A DNA stretch of 64,000 nt from Lacihabitans soyangensis (lineage in GTDB: Bacteria; Bacteroidota; Bacteroidia; Cytophagales; Spirosomataceae), in assembly GCF_024343775.1 (NCBI RefSeq), contig NZ_RJUF01000015.1:22591-86590 (forward strand). Reading direction: 5' to 3'. The translations under genes and the position numbers were made by a program. Below are positions 28,263 to 36,691 of the stretch, piece by piece. Position 1 is the stretch's first letter; the number at the start of each line of letters is the position of its first letter. Under the pieces are notes generated by a model. That model searched no databases. It was not told the origin of the DNA and was given only the letters and a program-made list of their open reading frames with translations.

Positions 28263-29090
28263 ATGGAAGTTATTGTAGACTATTTCAGGACTATCCCTTC
28301 ACTTCATAGATCTTTATTATTGGTCGGAGGTATCGCTTTTTTCTGGATTATGGAATCAGCCGTTCCACTTTTTCAGTTTAAATACAAAAAGGTAAAACAT
28401 GCCTCAGTTAATATTTTCTTTACTATCACAACCATATTAGTCAATTTTCCACTAGCGTTTATTTTAGTTAAAAGCTCAGATTGGGCAATTGCCAACAATT
28501 TCGGTATCATCAATTGGCTGCCAGACATGCCACTTTGGTTGTATGCTATTCTGGGACTGATGATTTTGGATTTGATAGGTGCGTACTTTATTCATTGGCT
28601 GGAACACCAAGTCAAATGGATGTGGATGTTTCACTTAATTCACCACAGTGACCTACATGTGGACACCACCACAGCCAACCGTCATCATCCCGGAGAAAGT
28701 GTATTTCGTTTTGTCTTTACAACTATTGCGGTAGTCATCACTGGTGCTCCAATGTGGATGGTTTTTCTGTACCAGTCTCTTTCAGTGGTTCTTTCCCAGT
28801 TTAACCACGCCAATATCTCTCTTCCTCGTTGGTTAGACAAGGCCATTAGTTATTTAATTGTAAGCCCAGACATGCACCATGTGCATCACCATTACACACA
28901 ACCATACACCGACAGTAATTACGGAAATATATTTTCTATTTGGGACAGACTGTTTGGAACTTATAACTTTATTGAAAGAAAAGACCTCATTTATGGCATA
29001 GACACCTACATGGACCCTGTAGAAAATGAACATATACCGCCGCTCCTAAAGATTCCGTTTGAAAGCTATAGGCCGCCGGTAAACAGTTGA
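28263..29090 (+). CDS. Sterol desaturase / fatty-acid hydroxylase family protein
   Basis: A membrane-bound di-iron hydroxylase of 275 residues, with about four to five helices. All histidine clusters of the family are visible: HWLEH (about 117-121), HLIHHSDLH (about 129-137), HHPGE and MHHVHHHY (about 206-213). Members hydroxylate or desaturate lipids, sterols or carotenoids using O2. The substrate is not predictable; in Bacteroidota, lipid or carotenoid hydroxylation is common. It begins ATG 28263, divergent from the DUF1254 gene. It nearly abuts (9 bp) the convergent gene that follows. Confidence 0.92.
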   Translation: MEVIVDYFRTIPSLHRSLLLVGGIAFFWIMESAVPLFQFKYKKVKHASVNIFFTITTILVNFPLAFILVKSSDWAIANNFGIINWLPDMPLWLYAILGLMILDLIGAYFIHWLEHQVKWMWMFHLIHHSDLHVDTTTANRHHPGESVFRFVFTTIAVVITGAPMWMVFLYQSLSVVLSQFNHANISLPRWLDKAISYLIVSPDMHHVHHHYTQPYTDSNYGNIFSIWDRLFGTYNFIERKDLIYGIDTYMDPVENEHIPPLLKIPFESYRPPVNS

Positions 29091-29099
29091 CATCAAAAA

Positions 29100-29654
29100 C
29101 TAGCGAATCAATTGCTCCAAATAAGCATATAGCTTTATTTTGAGCCTAAAATTGTTGAGGACAGAAGAGTGGGCTAATTCGAATATCTCGTTAAATAAAG
29201 TTTCAAAATGCTCATTTCTCGGATAAACTCTTGAGTCCGCAACTTTGGTGAAATTATCGGCGTTTGCTTCTCCAGTCAGAATCTTGTTATCCAACCATCG
29301 TTGAGAGAAAGAAAACCAAAGCCCTCTGAATTTCTCCGACTTTCGCACCTGCAATTCTTGCGATTCCAAGGCGTTGCCCGTGCTACAATTTACATTGACA
29401 CTTTGAGCATTGGCAAACTCCAAAACTCTGATATAATACATTGGATTAGCAGAAACATTCTGTGTTAAAAGCATCTCTTCTCGGGAGCTCAATTCTAAAA
29501 TACAGACGTCTAGACCCAACTCCAGGTTATATTTTCTGTAAAAAGAAGAGTCTTTTGTAAAATAGTAATATTCCTTTTCTTCAAATCCAAGGTCGTTCAC
29601 TAGGCTACTTTTTCCTACTGAAAAATCATCAATCGTAAAGTATACAGTTTTCAT
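29100..29654 (-). CDS. Uncharacterised protein, possible lone sensory domain
   Basis: I start it at ATG 29654 (MKTVYFTIDDFSVGKSSLV), giving 184 residues; the frame extends 27 bp further to 29681. It is soluble and without a signal peptide. The sequence (FRGLWFSFSQRWLDNKIL ... NEHFETLFNEIFELAHSSVLNNFRLKIKLYAYLEQLIR) resembles the N-terminal sensory part plus linker of Bacteroidota AraC-type regulators. It stops where an AraC helix-turn-helix would begin. Only 9 bp remain before the convergent gene, so no DNA-binding domain can follow. It may be a remnant or a stand-alone protein. Family assignment is weak. Confidence 0.55.
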   Translation of the reverse strand: MKTVYFTIDDFSVGKSSLVNDLGFEEKEYYYFTKDSSFYRKYNLELGLDVCILELSSREEMLLTQNVSANPMYYIRVLEFANAQSVNVNCSTGNALESQELQVRKSEKFRGLWFSFSQRWLDNKILTGEANADNFTKVADSRVYPRNEHFETLFNEIFELAHSSVLNNFRLKIKLYAYLEQLIR

Positions 29655-29850
29655 TTTAGTCTTTAAGGATATACCTAACAAATGGGCTGGGCAAAATTAA
29701 AAGTTAAAAAGATACTAAAAAGGCCTCAAATAGTCTGCCAAACAGGCGTTTTGCCAAATAAAATATTATGACGGCAAAGCCTTAAAAAGGTTACAATTAT
29801 TTTAGTTCTATCCTATTAAGATCGCTAAACAGTTAGAAATCGAAATGAAT

Positions 29851-31857
29851 TTAATAATTTACTCCGTTCTGTTTAAGAACCTGGATGGCCTCTGGTTTTC
29901 CTTTCCGAGCAGCCTTTATGTACCAATCTTTTGCTGCATTGATTTGTCCACGGTTGGCATAATTTATACCTATGTTATAGTCATAATCACCGGTACTGTC
30001 ATAAACTGTCGCTCTTTGCCAGTATTGAACCGCCTCATCATGTCGGCCCAGATCACTAAAAGTAACACCTATGTTGCGGTAAGCTGGCAAATAACTAGGT
30101 TGCTTTCTAATCAAATCGTCCAAAAGTTTTAGTTCCGTTTGTGTATCTCCCTGAAGTTTGTGCGAATAGGATATATTGAGGTAAGCATCCCAATTGTCGG
30201 GATCTTTATTTATAATCTCGGCAAAAACTTTATTTGACTCGTCAAATCTCTTGAGATTCATCAATGTCTGAGCATAAGTATTGAGATAGTCCAGATTTTC
30301 AGGACTTTCTTTAACCGCTTTTTCTGCAAATGGCAGGGCTTTGGCAAATTCATTAAGTCTCAGATAGGCCATAGCCGTCAACCACTCCGTCCGTGGTGAT
30401 TTTGGCAGAAACAATTGAGCTTTTTCTAAATAAATCAAAGCATTCTGGTAATCCCCCTCATCGATATACATAGAACCTATCGTTCGGCAAACATCGGCGT
30501 TCTTGAAACCATTATTATCAGCACGCATCAGATATTGTTTTGCCATTGGAAACTCCTTTTGAGACAAATGATACCAGCCAATATTGCTGAGTACCATAGC
30601 ATCTTCAGGATAAAATTTCTCTGCTGGTTTGAAAAGCGTATAACCGTTTTTCCAATGACTAGTTTGAAAAAATGTCATTATGGACCAAACAAGCACCAAT
30701 CCGAAAGAAAGTACTTTGCCAAACTCGCCTTTCAAGTTCCCGAGCCAAAAGGCTATCAAAAATAAAGGACCTACTGAAGACAAATAATAATATCTATCAG
30801 CCACAATGGCACTACCAACGGGTAAAATCTGAATTACGGTTGAAACTGAAATAGAAAAGAATGCTACCGCCCACCAGATCTTTTTGTTTTTACGACCTAG
30901 CCAATACATTACTCCTAAAAAAGCCACAAGACCAATGACTGCAAAATTGTAAATGGCAGGGATACTACCCCCAATTTTGGTAGGATAAGGGTAAAATGGG
31001 AGTAAATTAAGAGGCAGAATTGTTTTAAACCAGTAAAATAAAAACGAGTAACAGACAATCCTAAATCGTTCAGAAGCTGTAAAAGCGGCATTTATAACCG
31101 ACGAAGCATCTGCACCTGCTTCTTTTTGAGCTGTGGTAGCAATGTAAGCAAAAAATAAGGTAATGGCGAAATAAGGTATTTTATCTGTCAAACTTTTAAC
31201 CGAAAACTTCTTACCAGCCATCCACCAGTCGGTTATTATGAGTAAGGCTGGTAGCACCACTGCCATACCTTTTGAAAGACAACTAGCCAAAAAGAAAAGT
31301 AAAGAAATGGCATACTGTAATTTGTTGGCGGTTTTGGTATAGTTGAGATAATAAATAAAAGACAGAAACAAGAAAAAAGTATAAAGTACGTCTTTGCGTT
31401 CTGCAGCCCAAGCTACAGACTCTACGTGCATGGGGTGCATGGCAAAAAATAACGCCAAAATGAGAGCAACAAAACTTTTAACTTCAAGTTTTTTGGCCAA
31501 AACATACAGCAAATAACTGTTTACACTATGCAATAACAAGTTATTGAGATGTGAAAGCCATGGCTTGTCTCCCACCAAGGCATATTCCAAGGCCAAACTA
31601 AGCATCGTTAGCGGGTGATAGTTACCCACATGAAAATCCTTCAATAGTTTACCCAAATCAAAAGTCTTAACGGCTTCATTCAGAACAATATAGGGGTCAT
31701 CGTCCCACACAAATCCGTTCTGCCAAATCATGCTGTAGGATATAAAAACCAAAGCCAATATTCCTCCAAAAACCATCCATGGATTGTATATTTTCTCGAT
31801 TTCAGGCGTTTCGATGTTAATTTTTTCGATTTTCTGTTTTGGGTTTTGCTTGGCCAT
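29851..31857 (-). CDS. TMTC-like membrane protein with GT-C fold and C-terminal TPR repeats
   Basis: A 668-residue protein. Residues about 28-400 form a polytopic GT-C-type membrane domain. A first-loop acidic motif WDDDPY (residues 51-56) lies after helix 1, as in GT-C mannosyltransferases. The block FFAMHPMHVESVAWAAERKDVLYTFFLFLSFIYYLNYTK is typical of the TMTC/DUF1736-like group. From about residue 410 to the end there are roughly seven TPR repeats (for example YQNALIYLEKAQLFLPKSPRTEWLTAMAYLRLNEFAKALPFAEKAV). Eukaryotic TMTC proteins are O-mannosyltransferases. A protein-glycosylation role here is an inference. No adjacent glycosylation gene supports it. Confidence 0.85.
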   Translation of the reverse strand: MAKQNPKQKIEKINIETPEIEKIYNPWMVFGGILALVFISYSMIWQNGFVWDDDPYIVLNEAVKTFDLGKLLKDFHVGNYHPLTMLSLALEYALVGDKPWLSHLNNLLLHSVNSYLLYVLAKKLEVKSFVALILALFFAMHPMHVESVAWAAERKDVLYTFFLFLSFIYYLNYTKTANKLQYAISLLFFLASCLSKGMAVVLPALLIITDWWMAGKKFSVKSLTDKIPYFAITLFFAYIATTAQKEAGADASSVINAAFTASERFRIVCYSFLFYWFKTILPLNLLPFYPYPTKIGGSIPAIYNFAVIGLVAFLGVMYWLGRKNKKIWWAVAFFSISVSTVIQILPVGSAIVADRYYYLSSVGPLFLIAFWLGNLKGEFGKVLSFGLVLVWSIMTFFQTSHWKNGYTLFKPAEKFYPEDAMVLSNIGWYHLSQKEFPMAKQYLMRADNNGFKNADVCRTIGSMYIDEGDYQNALIYLEKAQLFLPKSPRTEWLTAMAYLRLNEFAKALPFAEKAVKESPENLDYLNTYAQTLMNLKRFDESNKVFAEIINKDPDNWDAYLNISYSHKLQGDTQTELKLLDDLIRKQPSYLPAYRNIGVTFSDLGRHDEAVQYWQRATVYDSTGDYDYNIGINYANRGQINAAKDWYIKAARKGKPEAIQVLKQNGVNY

Positions 31858-32021
31858 AAACCTGTTTTAGATTATAAAGGGTTCAAAAATTGATTTTTTG
31901 TAACAAAATACTGAAATTTACGTTTTGAAGGGGTTTTAAAAAATCAATCAAAAATAATTTAAAGTTTTAAACTTATCAAAATTTATAAAATTTGACAATC
32001 CCTTATTTAAAATATCACCTC

Positions 32022-33728
32022 ATGCGAATCCTAGTTTTTCTAATATTGATATGTACCGCTGCAATGGGTCAATCGGCTGTTGATGAGCCTCAAGACCAAA
32101 AAATAGAGGCCAAAGAACTCAAGGCAGAGCAGTCTTTTACAGAAGGAATGAAACTATATCTCATAGAGGATTTTGAGAAAGCCTACGCCGAATTTCGAAA
32201 AGGAATACAAGCCTATGGTGAAAATGCAAGTATTCTCTTTATGCTTTCAAAGACCGAAATGGCCCTGAATAGAATCCCTGCTGCTCTTATCTCGGCAAAA
32301 AAAGCCTCCGATCTTGATAAGGAGAATTTTTTCTATTTACAACATTTGGGCAATCTTCAGTTCAAACAAAACCAGTATAAAGAAGCCACAAATACCATAA
32401 AAAAAGCATTAAAACTTAAACCAAATTTTGTAGAAGGGTATCTTAACTTGGTGGACATTTACCTAATTGAAGGCAAAGAATCAGAGGCTTTAAAAACCTT
32501 GGCCGATATGGAGGAGTCCATGGGTTCATCGGAGCAGATAACCCAAGCCAAACAGACCATTTTGCTCAAACAAAACAAAGTGGATGCGGCCTTGAAGGAG
32601 GGCAAAAAAATGGTCAAAACTGACCCACAATATGTACTACAGCAATCTTCAATCTTGATTTCGAACAGCCGGTTCTCAGAAGCCGCCCAAATGCTTAAAA
32701 ACGCTATTGATGAGAACCCCAACTTCATGGAAGCATACGGTCTTTTGGCCGAAACCTATGCTAAGCAAAACAATAAACAAGGTACTAAAGATGTTTTGAA
32801 CAGTATTTTGGCTCAAAACTCACTGCCCTACTCACTTAAAGCGAATGCTCTTGGCTCGTATTTTAGTAGCTTAAAAAACAATACCCAGACGGAAGACATC
32901 ACAGATGCTCTAAACTTTTGTGACCAAATAATAGCCAAACATCCTGAAGAGGCCCGCACTTATGTTTACAAAGCCGATCTCTTGGTAAAATCTAATCAAA
33001 TTCTTGCTGCGAGAGACGCTTACCTGAACGCCATAAAATATGACAAGGGGATTTTTGAGGCATGGCTTGCCATAGTAGAGTTAGACGTAAAACTAGCCAA
33101 ATATGATGATCTGTTGAAACACTCCGAAAAAGCCACGGAATACTATCCCAACCACTCTTATTTTTGGTATCATTTGGGTTTTGCACAAATACAAACAAAG
33201 AACTACAGCGATGCACTGATTTCTTTAGAAGAAGCCCAAGCTCTTAATACCAACAACAAAGAACTTAGACATCACATAAACGCCAGCATGGCCGAGATTT
33301 ATCATCAAAACGGAAAATTGGACAAAGCAAAGGAGCTTTTTGAGCAAGTTTTGGCCGAAAATCCGAATAATGAACAGGCTTTGAACAATTATAGTTACCT
33401 TTTGGCCACTAGTAAAAAAGACCTTGATAAAGCAGTGGTTCTGTCCGAAAGATTAATTAAATCATATCCCAATCAGGCGGCCAATTATGATACCTTTGCC
33501 TGGGTTTTATTCCAAAGGGGCGAGTATAATAAAGCCAACGAGGCCATTGAATTGGCAATAGCAAAAGACAAAAATGGCAGTGAAAGTATATTTGAACACA
33601 AAGGTGATATATTGTTTAAACTGGGCCAAACAGAAAACGCCGTATCAGCTTGGAAAAAAGCCTTAGAACTGAATAAATCCAATAAAAAACTTGAGAACAA
33701 AATAAAAGAAAGAACCATTATTGAATAA
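32022..33728 (+). CDS. Exported tetratricopeptide-repeat protein
   Basis: The start is placed at ATG 32022 (MRILVFLILICTAAMGQS, a clean signal peptide), giving 568 residues; a TTG 30 bp upstream is in frame but unlikely. From about residue 35 onward it consists of TPR repeats (AEFRKGIQAYGENASILFMLSKTEMALNRIPAALISAKKASDLDKEN and about a dozen more). They end in a lysine-rich tail. It is the first gene of a run TPR - DUF4292 lipoprotein - EnvC-like protein that recurs in Bacteroidota genomes. It is therefore probably a periplasmic scaffold for envelope or peptidoglycan work. The next ATG is 1 bp after its stop codon. Confidence 0.92.
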   Translation: MRILVFLILICTAAMGQSAVDEPQDQKIEAKELKAEQSFTEGMKLYLIEDFEKAYAEFRKGIQAYGENASILFMLSKTEMALNRIPAALISAKKASDLDKENFFYLQHLGNLQFKQNQYKEATNTIKKALKLKPNFVEGYLNLVDIYLIEGKESEALKTLADMEESMGSSEQITQAKQTILLKQNKVDAALKEGKKMVKTDPQYVLQQSSILISNSRFSEAAQMLKNAIDENPNFMEAYGLLAETYAKQNNKQGTKDVLNSILAQNSLPYSLKANALGSYFSSLKNNTQTEDITDALNFCDQIIAKHPEEARTYVYKADLLVKSNQILAARDAYLNAIKYDKGIFEAWLAIVELDVKLAKYDDLLKHSEKATEYYPNHSYFWYHLGFAQIQTKNYSDALISLEEAQALNTNNKELRHHINASMAEIYHQNGKLDKAKELFEQVLAENPNNEQALNNYSYLLATSKKDLDKAVVLSERLIKSYPNQAANYDTFAWVLFQRGEYNKANEAIELAIAKDKNGSESIFEHKGDILFKLGQTENAVSAWKKALELNKSNKKLENKIKERTIIE

Positions 33729-33729
33729 A

Positions 33730-34554
33730 ATGAAAGTACTCCAAAAACTCTTCTATTTGGGTTTTGTAATTGTTTCAGTTTCGTCTTGTAGAAGCCACAA
33801 GATGAAAAAAAACAGTATTGTTTTAGGAACAACTTCCACAGACTCGGTGGCTGTCGTTAAGGATACTGTTTCGAAAACAGAGGTTGCTAAAGAAGAGAAA
33901 GTATATTTCGAATCCAAGGAAATAGACTTTGAGAAACTAAAGATAAAGTCAAAAATAAGTATTAAAACTGCTAAATTAGACCAAACCATACCCGCCACTA
34001 TTCATGTTAAAAAAGATAGTGTGATTTGGATTTCAATAGCTTTAGGTCTGGAAGCGGCTCGTGTGAGTATTAATCCCGACAGTATCTTTTTATTGGATAG
34101 GCTGAATAGGAAATACTACAAGGTGAGTTTTAACGAACTCAGCACTGCTTTTGACTTCGATATCAATTTTAATATGGTCCAGTCACTATTGGTAGGTAAT
34201 CTTCCTGTCAAAAAAGATAGCTCCGATATTTTCAAAAAACTTAACGATTTTAACAGTATTCTACAGTCAAGAAATAATATAGATATAGAAAACCGTTTTG
34301 ATTTGGTACAAAACAAGCTTTTTTTTATTGATGCCAAAGACAAAAAAACAGATACCAAGCTCAATATCAACTACAAAAGTTTTGTAAGCGAAGACAATAA
34401 ACTTGTGCCTACAATAATTTCTTTGTTAATTTTGGGTAAAAATGAGGCCAAAATTGAATTTGAACACTCTAAATTCGACTTTTTAGACCGAAACATTCGT
34501 TTTCCTTTTAATATTCCGAAAGGTTATTCTTTAGAAAAAATTCCTAATTTTTAA
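33730..34554 (+). CDS. DUF4292 lipoprotein
   Basis: A 274-residue lipoprotein. Start ATG 33730 lies 1 bp after the TPR gene stop. The signal peptide MKVLQKLFYLGFVIVSVSSC ends at Cys20. The body matches DUF4292: KLKIKSKISIKTAKLDQTIPATIHVKKDSVIWISIALGLEAARVSINPDSIFLLDRLNRKYYKVSFNELS, a LolA/LppX-like beta-sheet pattern that suggests lipid or lipoprotein handling at the outer membrane. It is in an operon with the TPR protein and the EnvC-like protein (14 bp downstream). The biochemical function is not established. Confidence 0.9.
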   Translation: MKVLQKLFYLGFVIVSVSSCRSHKMKKNSIVLGTTSTDSVAVVKDTVSKTEVAKEEKVYFESKEIDFEKLKIKSKISIKTAKLDQTIPATIHVKKDSVIWISIALGLEAARVSINPDSIFLLDRLNRKYYKVSFNELSTAFDFDINFNMVQSLLVGNLPVKKDSSDIFKKLNDFNSILQSRNNIDIENRFDLVQNKLFFIDAKDKKTDTKLNINYKSFVSEDNKLVPTIISLLILGKNEAKIEFEHSKFDFLDRNIRFPFNIPKGYSLEKIPNF

Positions 34555-34568
34555 GATTAGGTAGTACT

Positions 34569-35867
34569 ATGAAAAAATATTTCCTCCTAATTTTTACAAT
34601 TTGTATAACCCTTGTCACTTTTGCCCAAAAACAAAAGAGTAGAGCCACGCTTGAGGCAGAAAAAAAACGAAATCTTCAGAAAATTGCCCAAGTAAAAAAA
34701 ATCTTGAGCGAAACCCAAAAAGAGAAAGAAAGTACCATTGGTCAAATAAAAGCCATCAATCAACAGATAGAAAACCAACAAAATAAGATTGAATTGGCCA
34801 AGGAAGACATAGAGTTGATAAAAGTAGAAATGGCCGAAATAGAGAAAGCCCAAGCAGACCTTTTCAAACAACTAAAATCGCTTCAGACGGAGTATTCCGA
34901 AACCATTTACCGAGAATCAAAAAACAGCAACAAACTCACCAAAATGGGTTTTTTATTCTCTTCAAGCTCTGTAAGTGAGCTTTTTATGCGTTATAAATAT
35001 TTGGAGCAATACACCGAAAATCGTAAGCATCAGCTTTTACAAATCAAAAAAATAGGCGAAATGCTCAAACAACGCCAAAGGACGCTTTTGGAGAAAAAAA
35101 TCACCCAACAAAACCTGATAAACATCGTAAAAATTGAGGCCAAAAGTCTCGAAGCTCTTAAAGAAAAACAGAATCTCATTGTAAAAGACCTCAACAATAA
35201 AGAAAGCGACCTGAAAACTGAACTCGAAAAATCAAATGCTGCCTTGTCTAGTTTGAATTCGGTTATTTCTAAGGCCATAGAAAAAGAACAAAATGCCAGA
35301 AAAGTTCTAACGACCAAAAAAGTACCCGAATCAAGAAAAGAAAAACAAGCAGAAATAGAAGAGCGTGAAAAGAAGATTCTAAGTGAAAGAGAAAACAAGA
35401 AAAATTCTAAAGCCGAGGTCATAGCAGAAAAAACTGAAAATAAGGCCAGTAGAGTAGGCAACCACAACTTTGGAGCACAGAAAGCAAAATTATCTTGGCC
35501 AGTTGACGGTTTCGTTTCCGACAAGTTTGGGGTCAAAAATCACCCAGTACTGAAAGGCCTGAAGGTCGACAACAACGGCATTGATATTCAGGCCTCTCCA
35601 AATGCAGCGGTGAGAGCTGTTTTTGAAGGAGTTGTATTAGATATATCACAAATTCCAGGTTTAAACAACGTTGTGGCTATTCAGCATGGCGATTATTACA
35701 CGGTGTATGCCAACTTGCAAAACGTAAACGTAAGCATCAATCAGCAAGTAAACCTCCAGCAACAAATAGGTACCGTTGCATACAAAGATGGTAGCCCAGA
35801 AATAAACTTCCAGATTTGGCACAATTTCAGTAAACTCAACCCCGAGCCTTGGCTTGGCTCCAAATAA
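34569..35867 (+). CDS. EnvC-like murein hydrolase activator with degenerate LytM domain
   Basis: A 432-residue periplasmic protein. It has a signal peptide (1-19), a long coiled coil (about 22-285, rich in Lys/Glu/Gln) and a C-terminal LytM/M23 domain (about 305-432). The zinc ligands are missing. The HxxxD motif reads N335-N-G-I-D339, the central YxHL reads Y380-A-N-L, and the HxH motif reads E411-I-N-F-Q. It should therefore be catalytically dead and act by activating an amidase, as EnvC does in E. coli. It is the third gene of the TPR-DUF4292-EnvC cluster. panB starts 7 bp downstream of its stop codon, so read-through transcription is likely. Confidence 0.92.
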   Translation: MKKYFLLIFTICITLVTFAQKQKSRATLEAEKKRNLQKIAQVKKILSETQKEKESTIGQIKAINQQIENQQNKIELAKEDIELIKVEMAEIEKAQADLFKQLKSLQTEYSETIYRESKNSNKLTKMGFLFSSSSVSELFMRYKYLEQYTENRKHQLLQIKKIGEMLKQRQRTLLEKKITQQNLINIVKIEAKSLEALKEKQNLIVKDLNNKESDLKTELEKSNAALSSLNSVISKAIEKEQNARKVLTTKKVPESRKEKQAEIEEREKKILSERENKKNSKAEVIAEKTENKASRVGNHNFGAQKAKLSWPVDGFVSDKFGVKNHPVLKGLKVDNNGIDIQASPNAAVRAVFEGVVLDISQIPGLNNVVAIQHGDYYTVYANLQNVNVSINQQVNLQQQIGTVAYKDGSPEINFQIWHNFSKLNPEPWLGSK

Positions 35868-35874
35868 CAGCATT

Positions 35875-36690
35875 ATGTCAGTACATTCAGAAATCAAGCG
35901 TGTAACTACCAACACCCTAAAAGAACTAAAAACGAAAAAAGAAAAAATCGTTTGCCTTACCGCTTACGACTTTTCTATGGCTACCTTGGTAGATGCCGCA
36001 GGTATTGAGGTGATTTTGGTTGGCGACTCCGCCTCCAACGTTATGGCGGGTCACGAAACCACCTTGCCCATAACGCTAGACCAAATGATTTATCATGCCC
36101 AAGGGGTCATCAGAGCCGTTAAAAGAGCATTAGTTGTGGTGGACTTACCCTTCGGGAGCTATCAAGGCAACTCCGAGGAAGCTTTGAGGTCTGCTATAAA
36201 AATCATGAAAGAATCAGGTGCCCATGCCGTAAAAATGGAGGGTGGAAAAGAAATAGAAGAATCCATAGCAAGAGTTTTGAGTGCAGGCATACCTGTCATG
36301 GGTCATTTAGGTCTTACTCCACAATCTATCTACAAGTTTGGCACTTACACGGTTAGAGCCAAAGAAGATGAGGAAGCCCAACAACTAAGGGATAACGTCA
36401 AGTTGCTTCAGGATTTGGGATGCTTTGCGGTGGTTCTAGAGAAAATTCCCGCTAAACTAGCCACTGAAGTCAGCGAAACATTAGAAATACCAACGATAGG
36501 CATAGGAGCAGGCAATGGTTGCGATGGGCAGATATTGGTCATACATGATATGCTGGGCATAAACAAAGACTTCTCTCCGAGATTTCTTAGACGCTACGCC
36601 GACCTAGCCACGGTAATGAACACCGCTTTTACCAACTACATAACTGATGTAAAATCAGGAGATTTCCCAAGCAAAAAAGAGTCCTATTAA
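35875..36690 (+). CDS. panB: 3-methyl-2-oxobutanoate hydroxymethyltransferase PanB
   Basis: Cytoplasmic enzyme that transfers a hydroxymethyl group from methylene-tetrahydrofolate to 2-oxoisovalerate, the first step of pantothenate and CoA synthesis. The start ATG 35875 gives 271 residues; an in-frame ATG 21 bp upstream would overlap the envC-like stop. Family motifs are [40 protein letters not shown] (Mg2+ site Asp), [30 protein letters not shown] and [24 protein letters not shown]. It sits after the envelope cluster and 1 bp before comEC. No panC or panD is in the window. Confidence 0.97.
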   Translation: MSVHSEIKRVTTNTLKELKTKKEKIVCLTAYDFSMATLVDAAGIEVILVGDSASNVMAGHETTLPITLDQMIYHAQGVIRAVKRALVVVDLPFGSYQGNSEEALRSAIKIMKESGAHAVKMEGGKEIEESIARVLSAGIPVMGHLGLTPQSIYKFGTYTVRAKEDEEAQQLRDNVKLLQDLGCFAVVLEKIPAKLATEVSETLEIPTIGIGAGNGCDGQILVIHDMLGINKDFSPRFLRRYADLATVMNTAFTNYITDVKSGDFPSKKESY

Positions 36691-36691
36691 T

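Noticed and set aside
35030..35536. Minus-strand 168-codon frame opposite the EnvC-like gene
   Set aside because: It lies fully opposite the coiled coil of a well-supported gene. Its Ser/Phe/Leu-rich composition is the mirror of Lys/Glu-rich codons.
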